A stretch of 64,000 nt of DNA from contig CP051238.1 of the NCBI GenBank assembly GCA_017794925.1, forward strand, positions 4,265,021-4,329,020, in the 5' to 3' direction. Positions 8,830-17,991 of the stretch are shown in pieces. Numbering within the stretch: position 1 is the stretch's first letter; each line of letters begins with the position of its first letter. The position numbers and the translations under genes were made by a program. Below the pieces are notes generated by a model. It made no database searches, was not told where the DNA came from, and saw only the letters and a program-made list of their open reading frames with translations. This stretch comes from Aestuariibacter sp. (lineage in GTDB: Bacteria > Pseudomonadota > Gammaproteobacteria > Enterobacterales > Alteromonadaceae).

Positions 8830-10461
8830 ATGACTAATTATATTTTCGTCACCGGTGGTGTCGTTTCATCGCTTGGTAAAGGCATTGCTGCAGCATCACT
8901 TGCCGCCATCCTTGAAGCACGTGGTCTCACGGTGACCATGCTAAAACTGGATCCGTATATTAACGTTGATCCGGGTACTATGAGTCCAATACAACACGGC
9001 GAAGTGTTTGTTACTGACGATGGTGCCGAAACCGACCTGGATTTAGGTCACTATGAGCGTTTCATCAGAACGCGCATGACAAAACGGAACAACTTCACCA
9101 CCGGACGGGTTTACGAAGAAGTACTGCGCCGCGAGCGCCGCGGTGATTATCTGGGCGCGACCATTCAGGTTATCCCACATATCACCAACGAAATTAAGCG
9201 CCGCGTTATCGACGGTGCACAAGGTCATGATGTCGCAATTGTTGAAGTAGGTGGCACCGTAGGTGACATCGAGTCACAACCGTTTATTGAAGCCATCAGA
9301 CAGCTGGGTACCGAAGTTGGTCGCGACCACGCGATGTTTATGCACCTGACACTGGTGCCTTACATGCCAGCATCCGGCGAACTGAAAACCAAGCCAACCC
9401 AGCACAGCGTAAAAGAGCTGCGCTCAATTGGTATTCAGCCAGATATCCTGGTGTGTCGTTCGGTTGGCGCGATGCCAGCTACCGAGCGTTCAAAAATTGC
9501 GTTGTTCACCAATGTAGCGGAAAAAGCCGTTATTTCACTGAAAGACGTAGACAGCATCTACCGCATCCCGGCAGCGCTGAAAGCCCAGGGTATGGATCAG
9601 CTGGTTGTAGACCGTTTCAAACTGGATTGCGAAGAAGCAGACCTGACCGAATGGGAACAGGTTCTGTATGCAGAATCTAACCCGGTAGGCGAAGTGAACA
9701 TTGGTATGGTCGGCAAATATGTTGAACTGCCGGATGCCTATAAATCTGTAAACGAAGCGCTAAAACACGCCGGTTTGAAAAACCGCCTGACCATCAACAT
9801 TCATTATGTTGACTCTCAGGACGTCGAATCAAAAGGCACGCAAATCCTGGAAAAACTGGATGCGATTCTGGTACCAGGCGGATTTGGTGAACGTGGTATT
9901 GAAGGCAAGATTGCCGCTGCCCGCTATGCGCGTGAAAACAAAGTGCCTTACCTTGGCATTTGTTTAGGTATGCAGGTTGCGCTGATCGAGTTTGCACGTA
10001 ATGTTGCAGGCATGGAAAACGCCAACAGTACCGAGTTTGATCCAAACACGCCGTACCCGGTGGTAGGCCTGATTACTGAATGGCTGGAGTCAGACGGCAG
10101 TACCGAAGTTCGCGATGAAAGCTCTGACCTGGGCGGTACCATGCGCTTGGGTAGCCAGCTTTGCCACCTGATCCCAGGAAGCAAAGTTCACGAAGCTTAC
10201 GGCAGCGAGGAAATCTACGAGCGTCACCGTCACCGCTACGAAGTAAACAACAACCTGCGCGACCAAATTGAAGGTGCTGGCCTGAAGGTAAGTGGTTTGT
10301 CCACTGATAAACGCCTTGTTGAGGTAGTGGAAATCCCGGATCATCCATGGTTCGTTGCCGGTCAGTTCCACCCGGAGTTTACTTCGACTCCGCGTGATGG
10401 CCACCCGTTATTTACCGGGTTTGTGGCGGCAGCGCAAAAATACCAAAAAGAAAATCATTAA
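8830..10461 (+). CDS. pyrG: PyrG, CTP synthase
   Basis: 543 residues, full length. PyrG aminates UTP to CTP using ATP and glutamine. The N-terminal synthetase domain begins MTNYIFVTGGVVSSLGKG. The C-terminal class I glutamine amidotransferase domain has its nucleophile Cys378 in GICLGMQ and a His-Pro-Glu near the end (QFHPEF). Eno follows after 59 bases, an arrangement common in gammaproteobacteria. Start at ATG 8830, preceded by AGG. Confidence 0.98.
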   Translation: MTNYIFVTGGVVSSLGKGIAAASLAAILEARGLTVTMLKLDPYINVDPGTMSPIQHGEVFVTDDGAETDLDLGHYERFIRTRMTKRNNFTTGRVYEEVLRRERRGDYLGATIQVIPHITNEIKRRVIDGAQGHDVAIVEVGGTVGDIESQPFIEAIRQLGTEVGRDHAMFMHLTLVPYMPASGELKTKPTQHSVKELRSIGIQPDILVCRSVGAMPATERSKIALFTNVAEKAVISLKDVDSIYRIPAALKAQGMDQLVVDRFKLDCEEADLTEWEQVLYAESNPVGEVNIGMVGKYVELPDAYKSVNEALKHAGLKNRLTINIHYVDSQDVESKGTQILEKLDAILVPGGFGERGIEGKIAAARYARENKVPYLGICLGMQVALIEFARNVAGMENANSTEFDPNTPYPVVGLITEWLESDGSTEVRDESSDLGGTMRLGSQLCHLIPGSKVHEAYGSEEIYERHRHRYEVNNNLRDQIEGAGLKVSGLSTDKRLVEVVEIPDHPWFVAGQFHPEFTSTPRDGHPLFTGFVAAAQKYQKENH

Positions 10462-10520
10462 TTTAAAAACCTGGTACTTCTCTCTCCCGGAGTACCTTTT
10501 TACTTGTTGAGGAAAATAAA

Positions 10521-11813
10521 ATGGCGAAGATCTCGCGTATCATTGGACGTGAAATTCTGGACTCTCGTGGTAACCCCACAGTAGAAGCAGACGTATACCT
10601 GGACTCAGGCGTAATGGGACGCGCTTGTGCACCTTCAGGCGCTTCTACTGGTTCTCGCGAAGCACTGGAACTGCGCGATGGCGACAAAGCCCGCTACATG
10701 GGTAAAGGCGTAACCAAAGCAGTGGCTGCTGTGAACGAAAAAATTGCGCCTGCTCTGCTGGGTATGGATCCGGTAGCGCAAGGCGATATCGACAAAGCCA
10801 TGATCGACTTAGACGGTACTGAAAACAAAGAGAACCTGGGTGCTAACGCTATCCTGGCAGTCTCTCTGGCCGTTGCTAAAGCAGCCGCTACCGAAAAAGG
10901 TGTAGCACTGTACGAGCACATCGCTGACCTGAACGGTACCTCTGGCCAGTATTCAATGCCAGTACCAATGATGAACATCATCAATGGTGGTGAACACGCC
11001 GACAATAACGTTGATATCCAGGAATTCATGGTTCAGCCTGTTGGTGCCAAGAGCTTTAAAGAAGCACTACGCATGGGTGCTGAGATTTTCCACAACCTGA
11101 AAAAAGTACTGTCTGCTAAGGGCCTTAACACCGCAGTAGGTGACGAAGGTGGTTTCGCACCAAACCTGAGCTCAAACGCTGAAGCATTGGCTGTTATTGT
11201 AGAAGCAGTAGAAAAAGCCGGTTACACCATGAACGAAGACGTTACCCTGGCACTGGACTGTGCTGCGTCAGAATTCTACAAAGAAGGCAAATACGTGCTG
11301 TCTGGTGAAGACAAGTCTTTCGATTCAGAAGCCTTTGGTGACTACCTGGCAGAACTGTGTGAACAGTACCCAATCGTATCTATCGAAGACGGCCTGGACG
11401 AAAGTGACTGGGACGGCTGGGCAAGCCTGACCAAGAAGATCGGTGACAAAGTACAGCTGGTTGGTGATGACCTGTTCGTAACCAACACCAAGATCCTGAA
11501 GCGCGGTACTGAAAACGGTATCGGTAACTCTATCCTGATCAAATTCAACCAGATCGGTTCACTGACCGAAACACTGGAAGCCATCAAAATGGCGAAAGAC
11601 GCCGGCTTCACCGCGGTTATCTCTCACCGTTCAGGCGAAACTGAAGACGCCACTATTGCCGACCTGGCAGTAGGTACTGCAGCGGGCCAAATCAAAACAG
11701 GTTCACTGTGTCGTTCTGACCGTGTTGCTAAGTACAACCAACTGCTGCGAATCGAAGAAGCGCTGGCAGGTAAAGTGGCTTACAACGGTCGTAGCGAAAT
11801 CAAAGGCCAGTAA
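10521..11813 (+). CDS. eno: Eno, enolase
   Basis: 430 residues, full length. Enolase interconverts 2-phosphoglycerate and phosphoenolpyruvate and is also an RNA degradosome component in enterobacteria. The signatures GDEGGFAPN and SHRSGETED, and the active-site lysine in LIKFNQIGS, are present. The start codon at 10521 is preceded by TGAGGA. Codon use is strongly biased, consistent with high expression. An intrinsic terminator follows directly. Confidence 0.98.
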   Translation: MAKISRIIGREILDSRGNPTVEADVYLDSGVMGRACAPSGASTGSREALELRDGDKARYMGKGVTKAVAAVNEKIAPALLGMDPVAQGDIDKAMIDLDGTENKENLGANAILAVSLAVAKAAATEKGVALYEHIADLNGTSGQYSMPVPMMNIINGGEHADNNVDIQEFMVQPVGAKSFKEALRMGAEIFHNLKKVLSAKGLNTAVGDEGGFAPNLSSNAEALAVIVEAVEKAGYTMNEDVTLALDCAASEFYKEGKYVLSGEDKSFDSEAFGDYLAELCEQYPIVSIEDGLDESDWDGWASLTKKIGDKVQLVGDDLFVTNTKILKRGTENGIGNSILIKFNQIGSLTETLEAIKMAKDAGFTAVISHRSGETEDATIADLAVGTAAGQIKTGSLCRSDRVAKYNQLLRIEEALAGKVAYNGRSEIKGQ

Positions 11814-11821
11814 TAAATACG

Positions 11822-11851
11822 GGGCAGGCTAATTAGCTTGCCCTGCTTTTA
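11822..11851 (+). terminator. Intrinsic terminator of eno
   Basis: GGGCA-G-GCT (from 11822) pairs with AGC-T-TGCCC across the loop AATT, followed by TGCTTTTATT. It starts about nine bases after the eno stop. Confidence 0.8.
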
Positions 11852-11872
11852 TTGCCGTACCGATGACCATTC

Positions 11873-12562
11873 ATGACGCCGTCTTCTGATCACGCTGATC
11901 ACGCGTCACAACAAACAGACTTCTTCCAGGCGGTTGAATCTGACACCTCACAACGCGAACTAGCCGAGTTGTGCAATGCCCTGTATGAGCGGGAATTACA
12001 ATTCCTGTCTGCTCATGGACCCAAGCAAATTAATTTACTGCGTCGCAGATTGGCAGGCTTGAGCCACCATGTGAAACGCACCGCCCGATTTCTGGTAAGT
12101 CGCACTACACCGCTCGCTCTGGATGAACACAACGCCAGTTGGCAGGCCAAACAGCCAGCCAAAAGCCCGGCACGCAACGCCGATTCAGATGCCTGTGCAC
12201 AATGGTTAGACAAGTATGCAAAAGTCGGCCTGGTTCTACCTGTCCGCGTGCAGGAATTCGATAATGAACACATCGAACTGGACTCCATCGACAAAGTCCA
12301 GATTGAAAACCACACCCTGCACATCAACAAGTTTGGCTGGTTTGATTTTAATGGTAACTCACTGGAAGAATCACGTTTCGCCCCAAAGCTGATTAATCTG
12401 GTAAAACCCACCAAAACCATCGTGACATCAGCATGCTGTGGGCACAGTTGGAATCACAAAGGCAAAACACTGCCGCGACGCCTGTCTATCAGAGAAATGC
12501 TTTTGGTCAGTACACTGGACTGGCGTCATTTTAGTGCCGCCAAAATGCCGCCTAAATACTAG
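11873..12562 (+). CDS. Conserved-looking hypothetical protein, unknown function
   Basis: A 229-residue soluble protein with no signal peptide, membrane segment or domain that I recognise. It is hydrophilic at the N-terminus with several His and Gln, and mixed alpha/beta in the middle (VGLVLPVRVQEFDNEHIELDS). Near the C-terminus it has a Cys-Cys-Gly-His cluster. It lies between eno and the leu leader. Its TAG stop (12560-12562) is the first three bases of the terminal repeat of a MITE-like element, so the natural C-terminus may have been altered by the insertion. Confidence 0.7.
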   Translation: MTPSSDHADHASQQTDFFQAVESDTSQRELAELCNALYERELQFLSAHGPKQINLLRRRLAGLSHHVKRTARFLVSRTTPLALDEHNASWQAKQPAKSPARNADSDACAQWLDKYAKVGLVLPVRVQEFDNEHIELDSIDKVQIENHTLHINKFGWFDFNGNSLEESRFAPKLINLVKPTKTIVTSACCGHSWNHKGKTLPRRLSIREMLLVSTLDWRHFSAAKMPPKY

Positions 12563-12829
12563 GGGCTGTTGGCCCTTACTGTATATTTTTTGCAGCGAGT
12601 TGTAAGTCATTTAGACAAGCCAGAATCCACATAGTGTAGTTATTTTTTATGAGCGGTCGATAACGCGGCATAAATGACTAACAACTGCTGCCCTTCGGGT
12701 TCGTCATGTAAGCGTTTTACTCTTTGTCACAGGCCTTTGACGTAGAATGACTATGCCTGTAGGCCTGTTTCGCGATTAAAACGCTTCCATATAGAACAAA
12801 AATGATACAGCAAAGGACAACAGCCCCTA
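12560..12829. mobile_element. MITE-like element, 270 bp, imperfect terminal inverted repeats
   Basis: The left end TAGGGGCTGTTGGCCCTTAC and the reverse complement of the right end TAGGGGCTGTTGTCCTTTGC agree over about 33 bases with few mismatches. Both ends carry TA, which could be an IS630/Tc1-type target duplication. Internally AGCGTTTTA (from about 12711) and TAAAACGCT (near 12775), and two AGGCCT copies, can fold into a stem. There is no coding capacity. This is a non-autonomous element or a structured intergenic repeat. Confidence 0.65.
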
Positions 12830-12930
12830 ATTACAGCCCACTACTTACGGCCAAAGATGATTTTTATCCTAAAAAAGACCGAATACCGTAATTTATAACT
12901 AAAACTTATAGCGAAAATTGGATTCAGTGG

Positions 12931-12959
12931 TTGACCTTATCCTGCTCAGCCTGTACATT
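12931..12959 (+). promoter_or_regulatory. Probable leu operon promoter
   Basis: TTGACC at 12931-12936 and TACATT at 12954-12959 are separated by 17 bases and lie about 50 bases before the leader peptide start. The 100 bases between the MITE-like element and this promoter are AT-rich and hold nothing else I can name. Confidence 0.6.
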
Positions 12960-13006
12960 TACCCGCATTGAAACAGTCGCACGAATTCTAGCTTTTCAGG
13001 ACAACC

Positions 13007-13069
13007 ATGTTTAAGCAAACTATGATTCTATCTCTTCTACTCCTTATGGCAGCAAGATTGCACGGGTAG
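13007..13069 (+). CDS. leuL: LeuL, leucine-rich leader peptide
   Basis: A 20-codon open frame, MFKQTMILSLLLLMAARLHG. It has five consecutive-region Leu codons (CTA, then CTT CTA CTC CTT), one more later, and an AGGA ribosome site just upstream. It precedes a transcription terminator and leuA. Slow translation over the Leu codons when charged tRNA-Leu is scarce would favour the alternative fold and read-through into leuABCD. This is classic amino-acid attenuation; the position, codon content and terminator all agree. Confidence 0.93.
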   Translation: MFKQTMILSLLLLMAARLHG

Positions 13070-13124
13070 ATTGCGACTAAGCGAATAACACACAAAAACC
13101 CGTGCTCAGCACGGGTTTTTTTTT
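13060..13124 (+). promoter_or_regulatory. leu attenuator: terminator and alternative antiterminator
   Basis: The terminator stem is ACCCGTGC (13098-13105) with GCACGGGT (13110-13117), followed by nine T. An identical GCACGGGT at 13060-13067, at the end of leuL, can pair with 13098-13105 instead and would prevent the terminator. AGTCGCA (12975-12981) and TGCGACT (13072-13078) can also pair across leuL. Confidence 0.88.
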
Positions 13125-13149
13125 AACTTCACAACATGAGTACCAAGCC

Positions 13150-14709
13150 ATGACGAATCAGGTAAAAATATTTGATACGACCTTGCGTGACGGCGAACAA
13201 GCTTTGCCAGCCAGTTTGAGTGTAAAAGAAAAACTGCAGATCGCGCTGGCACTCGAGCGTCTTGGTGTGGATATCATTGAAGCGGGTTTCCCAGTGTCTT
13301 CTCCGGGCGATTTTAAATCTGTGCAAATGATTGCTAAAGAAGTGAAGAATGCCACGGTAGCCGGTTTGTCACGCGCATTGCCTGCTGATATTGATGCCTG
13401 TGGCGAAGCATTGAAAGTGGCTGAGCAATTCCGCATACATACTTTCATTGCAACGTCTGATATTCACGTAAGCAACAAGCTGAAAAAATCACAGGAAGAC
13501 ATCGTCGAGATGGCGGTTGCTGCCGTTAAGCATGCCGGTCGCTACACCAGTGATGTCGAGTTCTCTTGTGAAGATGCTGGCCGCACGCATATCGACTACT
13601 TGTGCCGTATGGTAGAGGCAGTTATCAACGCCGGTGCCACAACCGTAAATATCCCGGATACCGTGGGTTACACAACGCCAACCGAATTTGGCGGCATCAT
13701 TAAGCAGTTGTTTAATCGCGTCCCCAACATCGATAAAGCTACGATTTCTGTGCACTGTCACAACGATTTGGGTTTGGCAGTCGCCAATTCTCTGGCTGCG
13801 GTAGAAAACGGGGCTCGTCAGGTAGAATGTACCATCAACGGTATCGGTGAGCGCGCGGGTAACTGCTCACTGGAAGAAATCGCCATGATCCTGCAGACCC
13901 GTCAGGCCATGTATGACCTGAATACAAATATCAACTCGAAAGAAATCAGCCGTACGTCCAAGCTGGTTAGTCAGTTATGCAATATGCCGGTTCAGTCGAA
14001 TAAAGCGATTGTTGGTAGCAATGCTTTCAGCCATTCATCGGGTATTCACCAGGACGGTGTCTTAAAAGCGCAAAATACCTATGAAATTATGACTCCCGAA
14101 AGTGTCGGCATTAATAAGAACCACCTGAACCTGACATCACGTTCAGGCCGCCATGTTATTAAACACCGTTTACAAGAGCTGGGTTATAAAGAGTCTGATT
14201 ACGATCTGGAAGCCATTTATGCGGCGTTCCTGAAGCTGGCCGACAAGAAAGGCCAGGTGTATGACTACGATCTGGAAGCACTGTTGTTCTTCGATCAACA
14301 GAAACACGATCAGGCTTACTATCAGTTAACCTATCTGCACGCAACATCGGGCAAGGAAATCATTCCAAGCGCCACCGTGCAGCTAAAAATTGGTGACGAA
14401 ATTGTCACCCGCAGCGAAACCGGTAATGGCCCGGTAGACGCTTCATACAAAGCGATTATGGCTATGTTGGGCCATAATGATTTAGAAGTTGTCGACTTCA
14501 AACTGGATTCAAAAGGCGAAGGTGCAGATGCACTGGCCTCAGTGAGTGTGATCACTGAATACAAAGGCCGTCGTTTCCACGGCATCGGCCTGGCAACCGA
14601 CATCGTCGAAGCCGGTGTAAAAGCCCTAATTTTTGTATTAAACAACACGTATCTGGCTGATCAGATTGATCAGCAAAAGTATCAACAAGACCGCGTAGCA
14701 GGAGTATAA
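13150..14709 (+). CDS. leuA: LeuA, 2-isopropylmalate synthase
   Basis: 519 residues from ATG 13150 (MTNQVKIFDTTLRDGEQ); the longer open frame runs back through the terminator hairpin and is not plausible. LeuA condenses acetyl-CoA with 2-ketoisovalerate, the committed step of leucine synthesis. The N-terminal TIM-barrel catalytic domain has DTTLRDGEQ and the metal-binding HCHND motif. The C-terminal LeuA dimer/regulatory domain, expected to bind leucine, covers roughly the last 130 residues. leuB starts at the next base after the stop. Confidence 0.97.
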   Translation: MTNQVKIFDTTLRDGEQALPASLSVKEKLQIALALERLGVDIIEAGFPVSSPGDFKSVQMIAKEVKNATVAGLSRALPADIDACGEALKVAEQFRIHTFIATSDIHVSNKLKKSQEDIVEMAVAAVKHAGRYTSDVEFSCEDAGRTHIDYLCRMVEAVINAGATTVNIPDTVGYTTPTEFGGIIKQLFNRVPNIDKATISVHCHNDLGLAVANSLAAVENGARQVECTINGIGERAGNCSLEEIAMILQTRQAMYDLNTNINSKEISRTSKLVSQLCNMPVQSNKAIVGSNAFSHSSGIHQDGVLKAQNTYEIMTPESVGINKNHLNLTSRSGRHVIKHRLQELGYKESDYDLEAIYAAFLKLADKKGQVYDYDLEALLFFDQQKHDQAYYQLTYLHATSGKEIIPSATVQLKIGDEIVTRSETGNGPVDASYKAIMAMLGHNDLEVVDFKLDSKGEGADALASVSVITEYKGRRFHGIGLATDIVEAGVKALIFVLNNTYLADQIDQQKYQQDRVAGV

Positions 14710-15801
14710 ATGAGTCAGTATAACATTGCCGTACTTGCCGGAGATGGCATCGGCCCGGAAGTCATGCAGGAAGCCAATAAGGTACTGGATGCCATCGAAC
14801 AAAAATTTGCTGTCTCATTTAACCGTACTGCCTACCCTGTTGGTGGTTTTGCTATCGACACCGAAGGCGAAGCACTGCCTGCCAAAACCCTGATTGGGTG
14901 TGAACAAGCCGATGCCATTTTATTCGGTTCAATCGGCGGCCCTAAGTGGGATACGCTGCCACTGGAACAACGCCCGGAGCGTGCCGCCCTGTTAACCTTG
15001 CGCAGTCACTTTGACCTGTTCAGTAACTTGCGTCCGGCAAAAATTTACGCGGGCCTGGAAGATTTATCTCCCCTGCGTAAAGACATTGCTGCCAGCGGTG
15101 TCGACGTACTGGTTGTTCGTGAGTTAACCAGCGGTATTTATTTCGGTAAGCCAAAAGGCCGCGAGGGCGAAGGTGAAGAAGAGTTTGCTTACGACACCAT
15201 GCGCTACAGCAAGCGTGAAATTCGCCGCATTGCCGTTAGCGCCTTCGAAGCAGCCATGAAACGCGGTAAACGTGTTACCTCGGTAGACAAAGCTAATGTA
15301 CTGGTCTGCAGCCGCTTGTGGCGCGAAGTAACCGAAGAAGTCGCCAAGGATTACCCGGAAGTCGAGCTGGAGCACATCTATATCGATAATGCGACCATGC
15401 AGCTAATTAAGGACCCGGCACACTTTGACGTGATGCTGTGTTCAAACCTGTTTGGTGACATCATTTCCGACGAATGCGCGATGATCACGGGCTCCATGGG
15501 CTTGCTGCCATCTGCCAGCCTGAACGAAGACGGCTTTGGTATGTATGAACCGGCCGGCGGTTCAGCGCCTGATATCGCAGGTAAAGGCATTGCCAACCCA
15601 ATCGCGCAAATTCTGTCGGCTTCTATGATGTTGCGTTACAGTCTGAACCTGACTGACGCGGCCGATGCCATCGACAGTGCTGTGGTCAATGTATTGGAAG
15701 CAGGCGTGCTGACAGGCGAATTGCTGCCAGCAGATCAGCGTCACAACGCGGCAAACACCGTACAGGTAGGTGACGCCATTGTTAAACACATTCTGGCTTA
15801 G
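14710..15801 (+). CDS. leuB: LeuB, 3-isopropylmalate dehydrogenase
   Basis: 363 residues, full length, in the isocitrate/isopropylmalate dehydrogenase family. It oxidises and decarboxylates 3-isopropylmalate with NAD. The N-terminal GDGIGPEV and the signature NLFGDIISDECAMITGSMG are clear. It begins directly after the leuA stop (TAAATG) and is followed by leuC after 14 bases, so translation is probably coupled within leuABCD. Confidence 0.97.
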   Translation: MSQYNIAVLAGDGIGPEVMQEANKVLDAIEQKFAVSFNRTAYPVGGFAIDTEGEALPAKTLIGCEQADAILFGSIGGPKWDTLPLEQRPERAALLTLRSHFDLFSNLRPAKIYAGLEDLSPLRKDIAASGVDVLVVRELTSGIYFGKPKGREGEGEEEFAYDTMRYSKREIRRIAVSAFEAAMKRGKRVTSVDKANVLVCSRLWREVTEEVAKDYPEVELEHIYIDNATMQLIKDPAHFDVMLCSNLFGDIISDECAMITGSMGLLPSASLNEDGFGMYEPAGGSAPDIAGKGIANPIAQILSASMMLRYSLNLTDAADAIDSAVVNVLEAGVLTGELLPADQRHNAANTVQVGDAIVKHILA

Positions 15802-15815
15802 GAGCGTTCAGACTC

Positions 15816-17216
15816 ATGGCTAAAACCTTATACGATAAAGTCTGGCAAGCGCATGTGATTGACCAGATAGGCGAAGACAGCCTGATTTACATCGACCGTC
15901 ATTTGATTCACGAAGTCACTTCACCCCAGGCTTTTGCCGGGCTGAACGAAAAAGGCCGTAAAGTGCGCCGTCCGGATCGCACTTTCGCGACTATGGATCA
16001 CAGTATTTCTACCCGCAGCCTGGCACTGGATGCCTGTGGCCCACAAAACCAATTGCAGTTGCAAACGCTGGCGAAAAACTGTGAGGAACACGACGTAAAG
16101 CTGTTCCCGGTTGGCCACCAGAAACAAGGCATTGTGCACGTCATGGGTCCGGAGCTGGGTTTAATTTTACCCGGCATGACCGTGGTATGCGGTGACTCAC
16201 ACACTGCCACGCACGGTGCCTTTGGCGCACTGGCGTTTGGTATTGGTACGTCTCAGGTCGAGCACGTACTGGCAACGCAAACTCTGAAGCAAAGCCGCGC
16301 TAAAACCATGCAAATTAAGGTCAATGGCAAACTGGCGACAGGGATTACCGCCAAAGACATCATTCTGGCTATTATTGGCAAGATTGGTCACGCGGGCGCA
16401 ACCGCGCATGTTATCGAATACTGCGGCGAAGCCATCGAAGCCTTATCGATGGAAGAGCGCATGACCATTTGTAACATGAGTATCGAAGCCGGTGCCAAGG
16501 CGGGCATGATTGCACCAGACCAAACCACCTTTGATTACCTGCAGGGACGCGAATTTGCCCCCGAAGGCGCAGACTGGGACGCCGCCGTTGCGTATTGGAA
16601 AACACTGTTTACTGACGAAGGCGCAACGTTTGATACCGTTGTTGAACTTGAAGCGGCGGATATCGCGCCTCAGGTTACCTGGGGTACTAACCCTGGTCAG
16701 GTTATCGGTGTTACAACACCCGTACCTGGCCCAGACGATTTCAGCGATCCGGTAGAAAAAGAATCGGCAAGAAAAGCACTGGCTTACATGGGCATTAATG
16801 CCGGTGATAAGTTGGCAGATCTGCCTGTTTCACATGTGTTTATTGGTTCCTGTACCAATGGCCGTATTGAAGATTTACGTGCCGTAGCGTCAATCGCCAA
16901 ACAAGGTAAGGTATCCGACAATGTAACGGCTATTATCGTGCCAGGCTCAGGTGCAGTTAAGCGTCAGGCGGAAGCGGAAGGTCTGGATAAAATCTTTACC
17001 GACGCCGGCTTTGAATGGCGTTTACCTGGCTGTTCAATGTGTCTGGGAATGAACGATGACCTGCTGCAAGCCGGTGACCGTTGTGCGTCTACCAGCAACC
17101 GGAACTTTGAAGGCCGTCAGGGACGTGGAGCGCGGACTCACCTGGTCAGTCCGGCAATGGCCGCCGCCGCCGCATTGCGTGGTAAGTTTGCCGACGTCAG
17201 AGATTTTCAGGAGTAA
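15816..17216 (+). CDS. leuC: LeuC, isopropylmalate isomerase large subunit
   Basis: 466 residues, aconitase family. With LeuD it converts 2- to 3-isopropylmalate. The iron-sulfur cluster cysteines are visible in GSCTNGR and in LPGCSMCLGMN, and the substrate-loop motif GDSHTATHGAFG is present. The start at 15816 has GGAGCG upstream. leuD begins three bases after the stop. Confidence 0.97.
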   Translation: MAKTLYDKVWQAHVIDQIGEDSLIYIDRHLIHEVTSPQAFAGLNEKGRKVRRPDRTFATMDHSISTRSLALDACGPQNQLQLQTLAKNCEEHDVKLFPVGHQKQGIVHVMGPELGLILPGMTVVCGDSHTATHGAFGALAFGIGTSQVEHVLATQTLKQSRAKTMQIKVNGKLATGITAKDIILAIIGKIGHAGATAHVIEYCGEAIEALSMEERMTICNMSIEAGAKAGMIAPDQTTFDYLQGREFAPEGADWDAAVAYWKTLFTDEGATFDTVVELEAADIAPQVTWGTNPGQVIGVTTPVPGPDDFSDPVEKESARKALAYMGINAGDKLADLPVSHVFIGSCTNGRIEDLRAVASIAKQGKVSDNVTAIIVPGSGAVKRQAEAEGLDKIFTDAGFEWRLPGCSMCLGMNDDLLQAGDRCASTSNRNFEGRQGRGARTHLVSPAMAAAAALRGKFADVRDFQE

Positions 17217-17219
17217 ACC

Positions 17220-17831
17220 ATGAGCGAATCAACTACCGGAATTAACGTATTAACCGGCACAGCCTGCCCACTGGATCAGGCCAACGTTGATACAGACCAA
17301 ATCATTCCAAAACAATTTCTGACCAGCGTAAGCCGCGCAGGTTTCGGTAAGCACCTGTTCCACGACTGGCGCTATCTGGATCTGGAAGAAAAAGAGCCGA
17401 ACCCGGAGTTTGTGCTGAACAAACCTGAACACGCCGGCGCAACCATATTGCTGTCTCGCGAGAACTTTGGTTGTGGTTCAAGTCGTGAACACGCACCATG
17501 GGCGCTGACAGATTTCGGTTTTAAAGCGGTAATTGCCACCAGCTTCGCCGACATCTTTTACGGCAACTGCATGAACAACCAATTGCTGCCTATTGCACTG
17601 ACCAGCGATCAAATGGACAGCCTGTTTGCCGCTGTTGCTGCTGACGCCACGGCCGAAATAGCTATCGATTTACCGGCTCAAACCGTAACAGTCGGTGAGC
17701 AAAGCTGGACGTTTGACATTGCAGAACATCACAAGAACAATCTGGTAAAAGGACTTGACGCCATAGGCCAGACTCTTGAACTGGGCGAGAAAATCGAATC
17801 TTTTGAAGCCAGCCAACCGGCCTGGCTATAG
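17220..17831 (+). CDS. leuD: LeuD, isopropylmalate isomerase small subunit
   Basis: 203 residues, the swivel-domain subunit of isopropylmalate isomerase. It carries the conserved NVDTDQIIPKQFL near the N-terminus and GCGSSREHAPWAL in the middle. It is the last gene of the leu operon and is followed by a strong hairpin. Confidence 0.97.
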   Translation: MSESTTGINVLTGTACPLDQANVDTDQIIPKQFLTSVSRAGFGKHLFHDWRYLDLEEKEPNPEFVLNKPEHAGATILLSRENFGCGSSREHAPWALTDFGFKAVIATSFADIFYGNCMNNQLLPIALTSDQMDSLFAAVAADATAEIAIDLPAQTVTVGEQSWTFDIAEHHKNNLVKGLDAIGQTLELGEKIESFEASQPAWL

Positions 17832-17841
17832 TACTAAACAC

Positions 17842-17866
17842 AGTGGCCGTTAACACAACGGCCACT
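17842..17866 (+). terminator. Hairpin ending the leu operon
   Basis: Perfect 10-bp stem AGTGGCCGTT/AACGGCCACT with loop AACAC, followed by TTGCTTG. The T-tract is weak. Confidence 0.65.
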
Positions 17867-17991
17867 TTGCTTGTCAAAATAAAATATCCGCGGTTAATCC
17901 CATATTAAACAAAAGTTTAATTACTTCCTTGTAAACTACACTATAATTGTCTTTATTATACAGATTAACGCCTTAATCATTGGGAGTGCGC

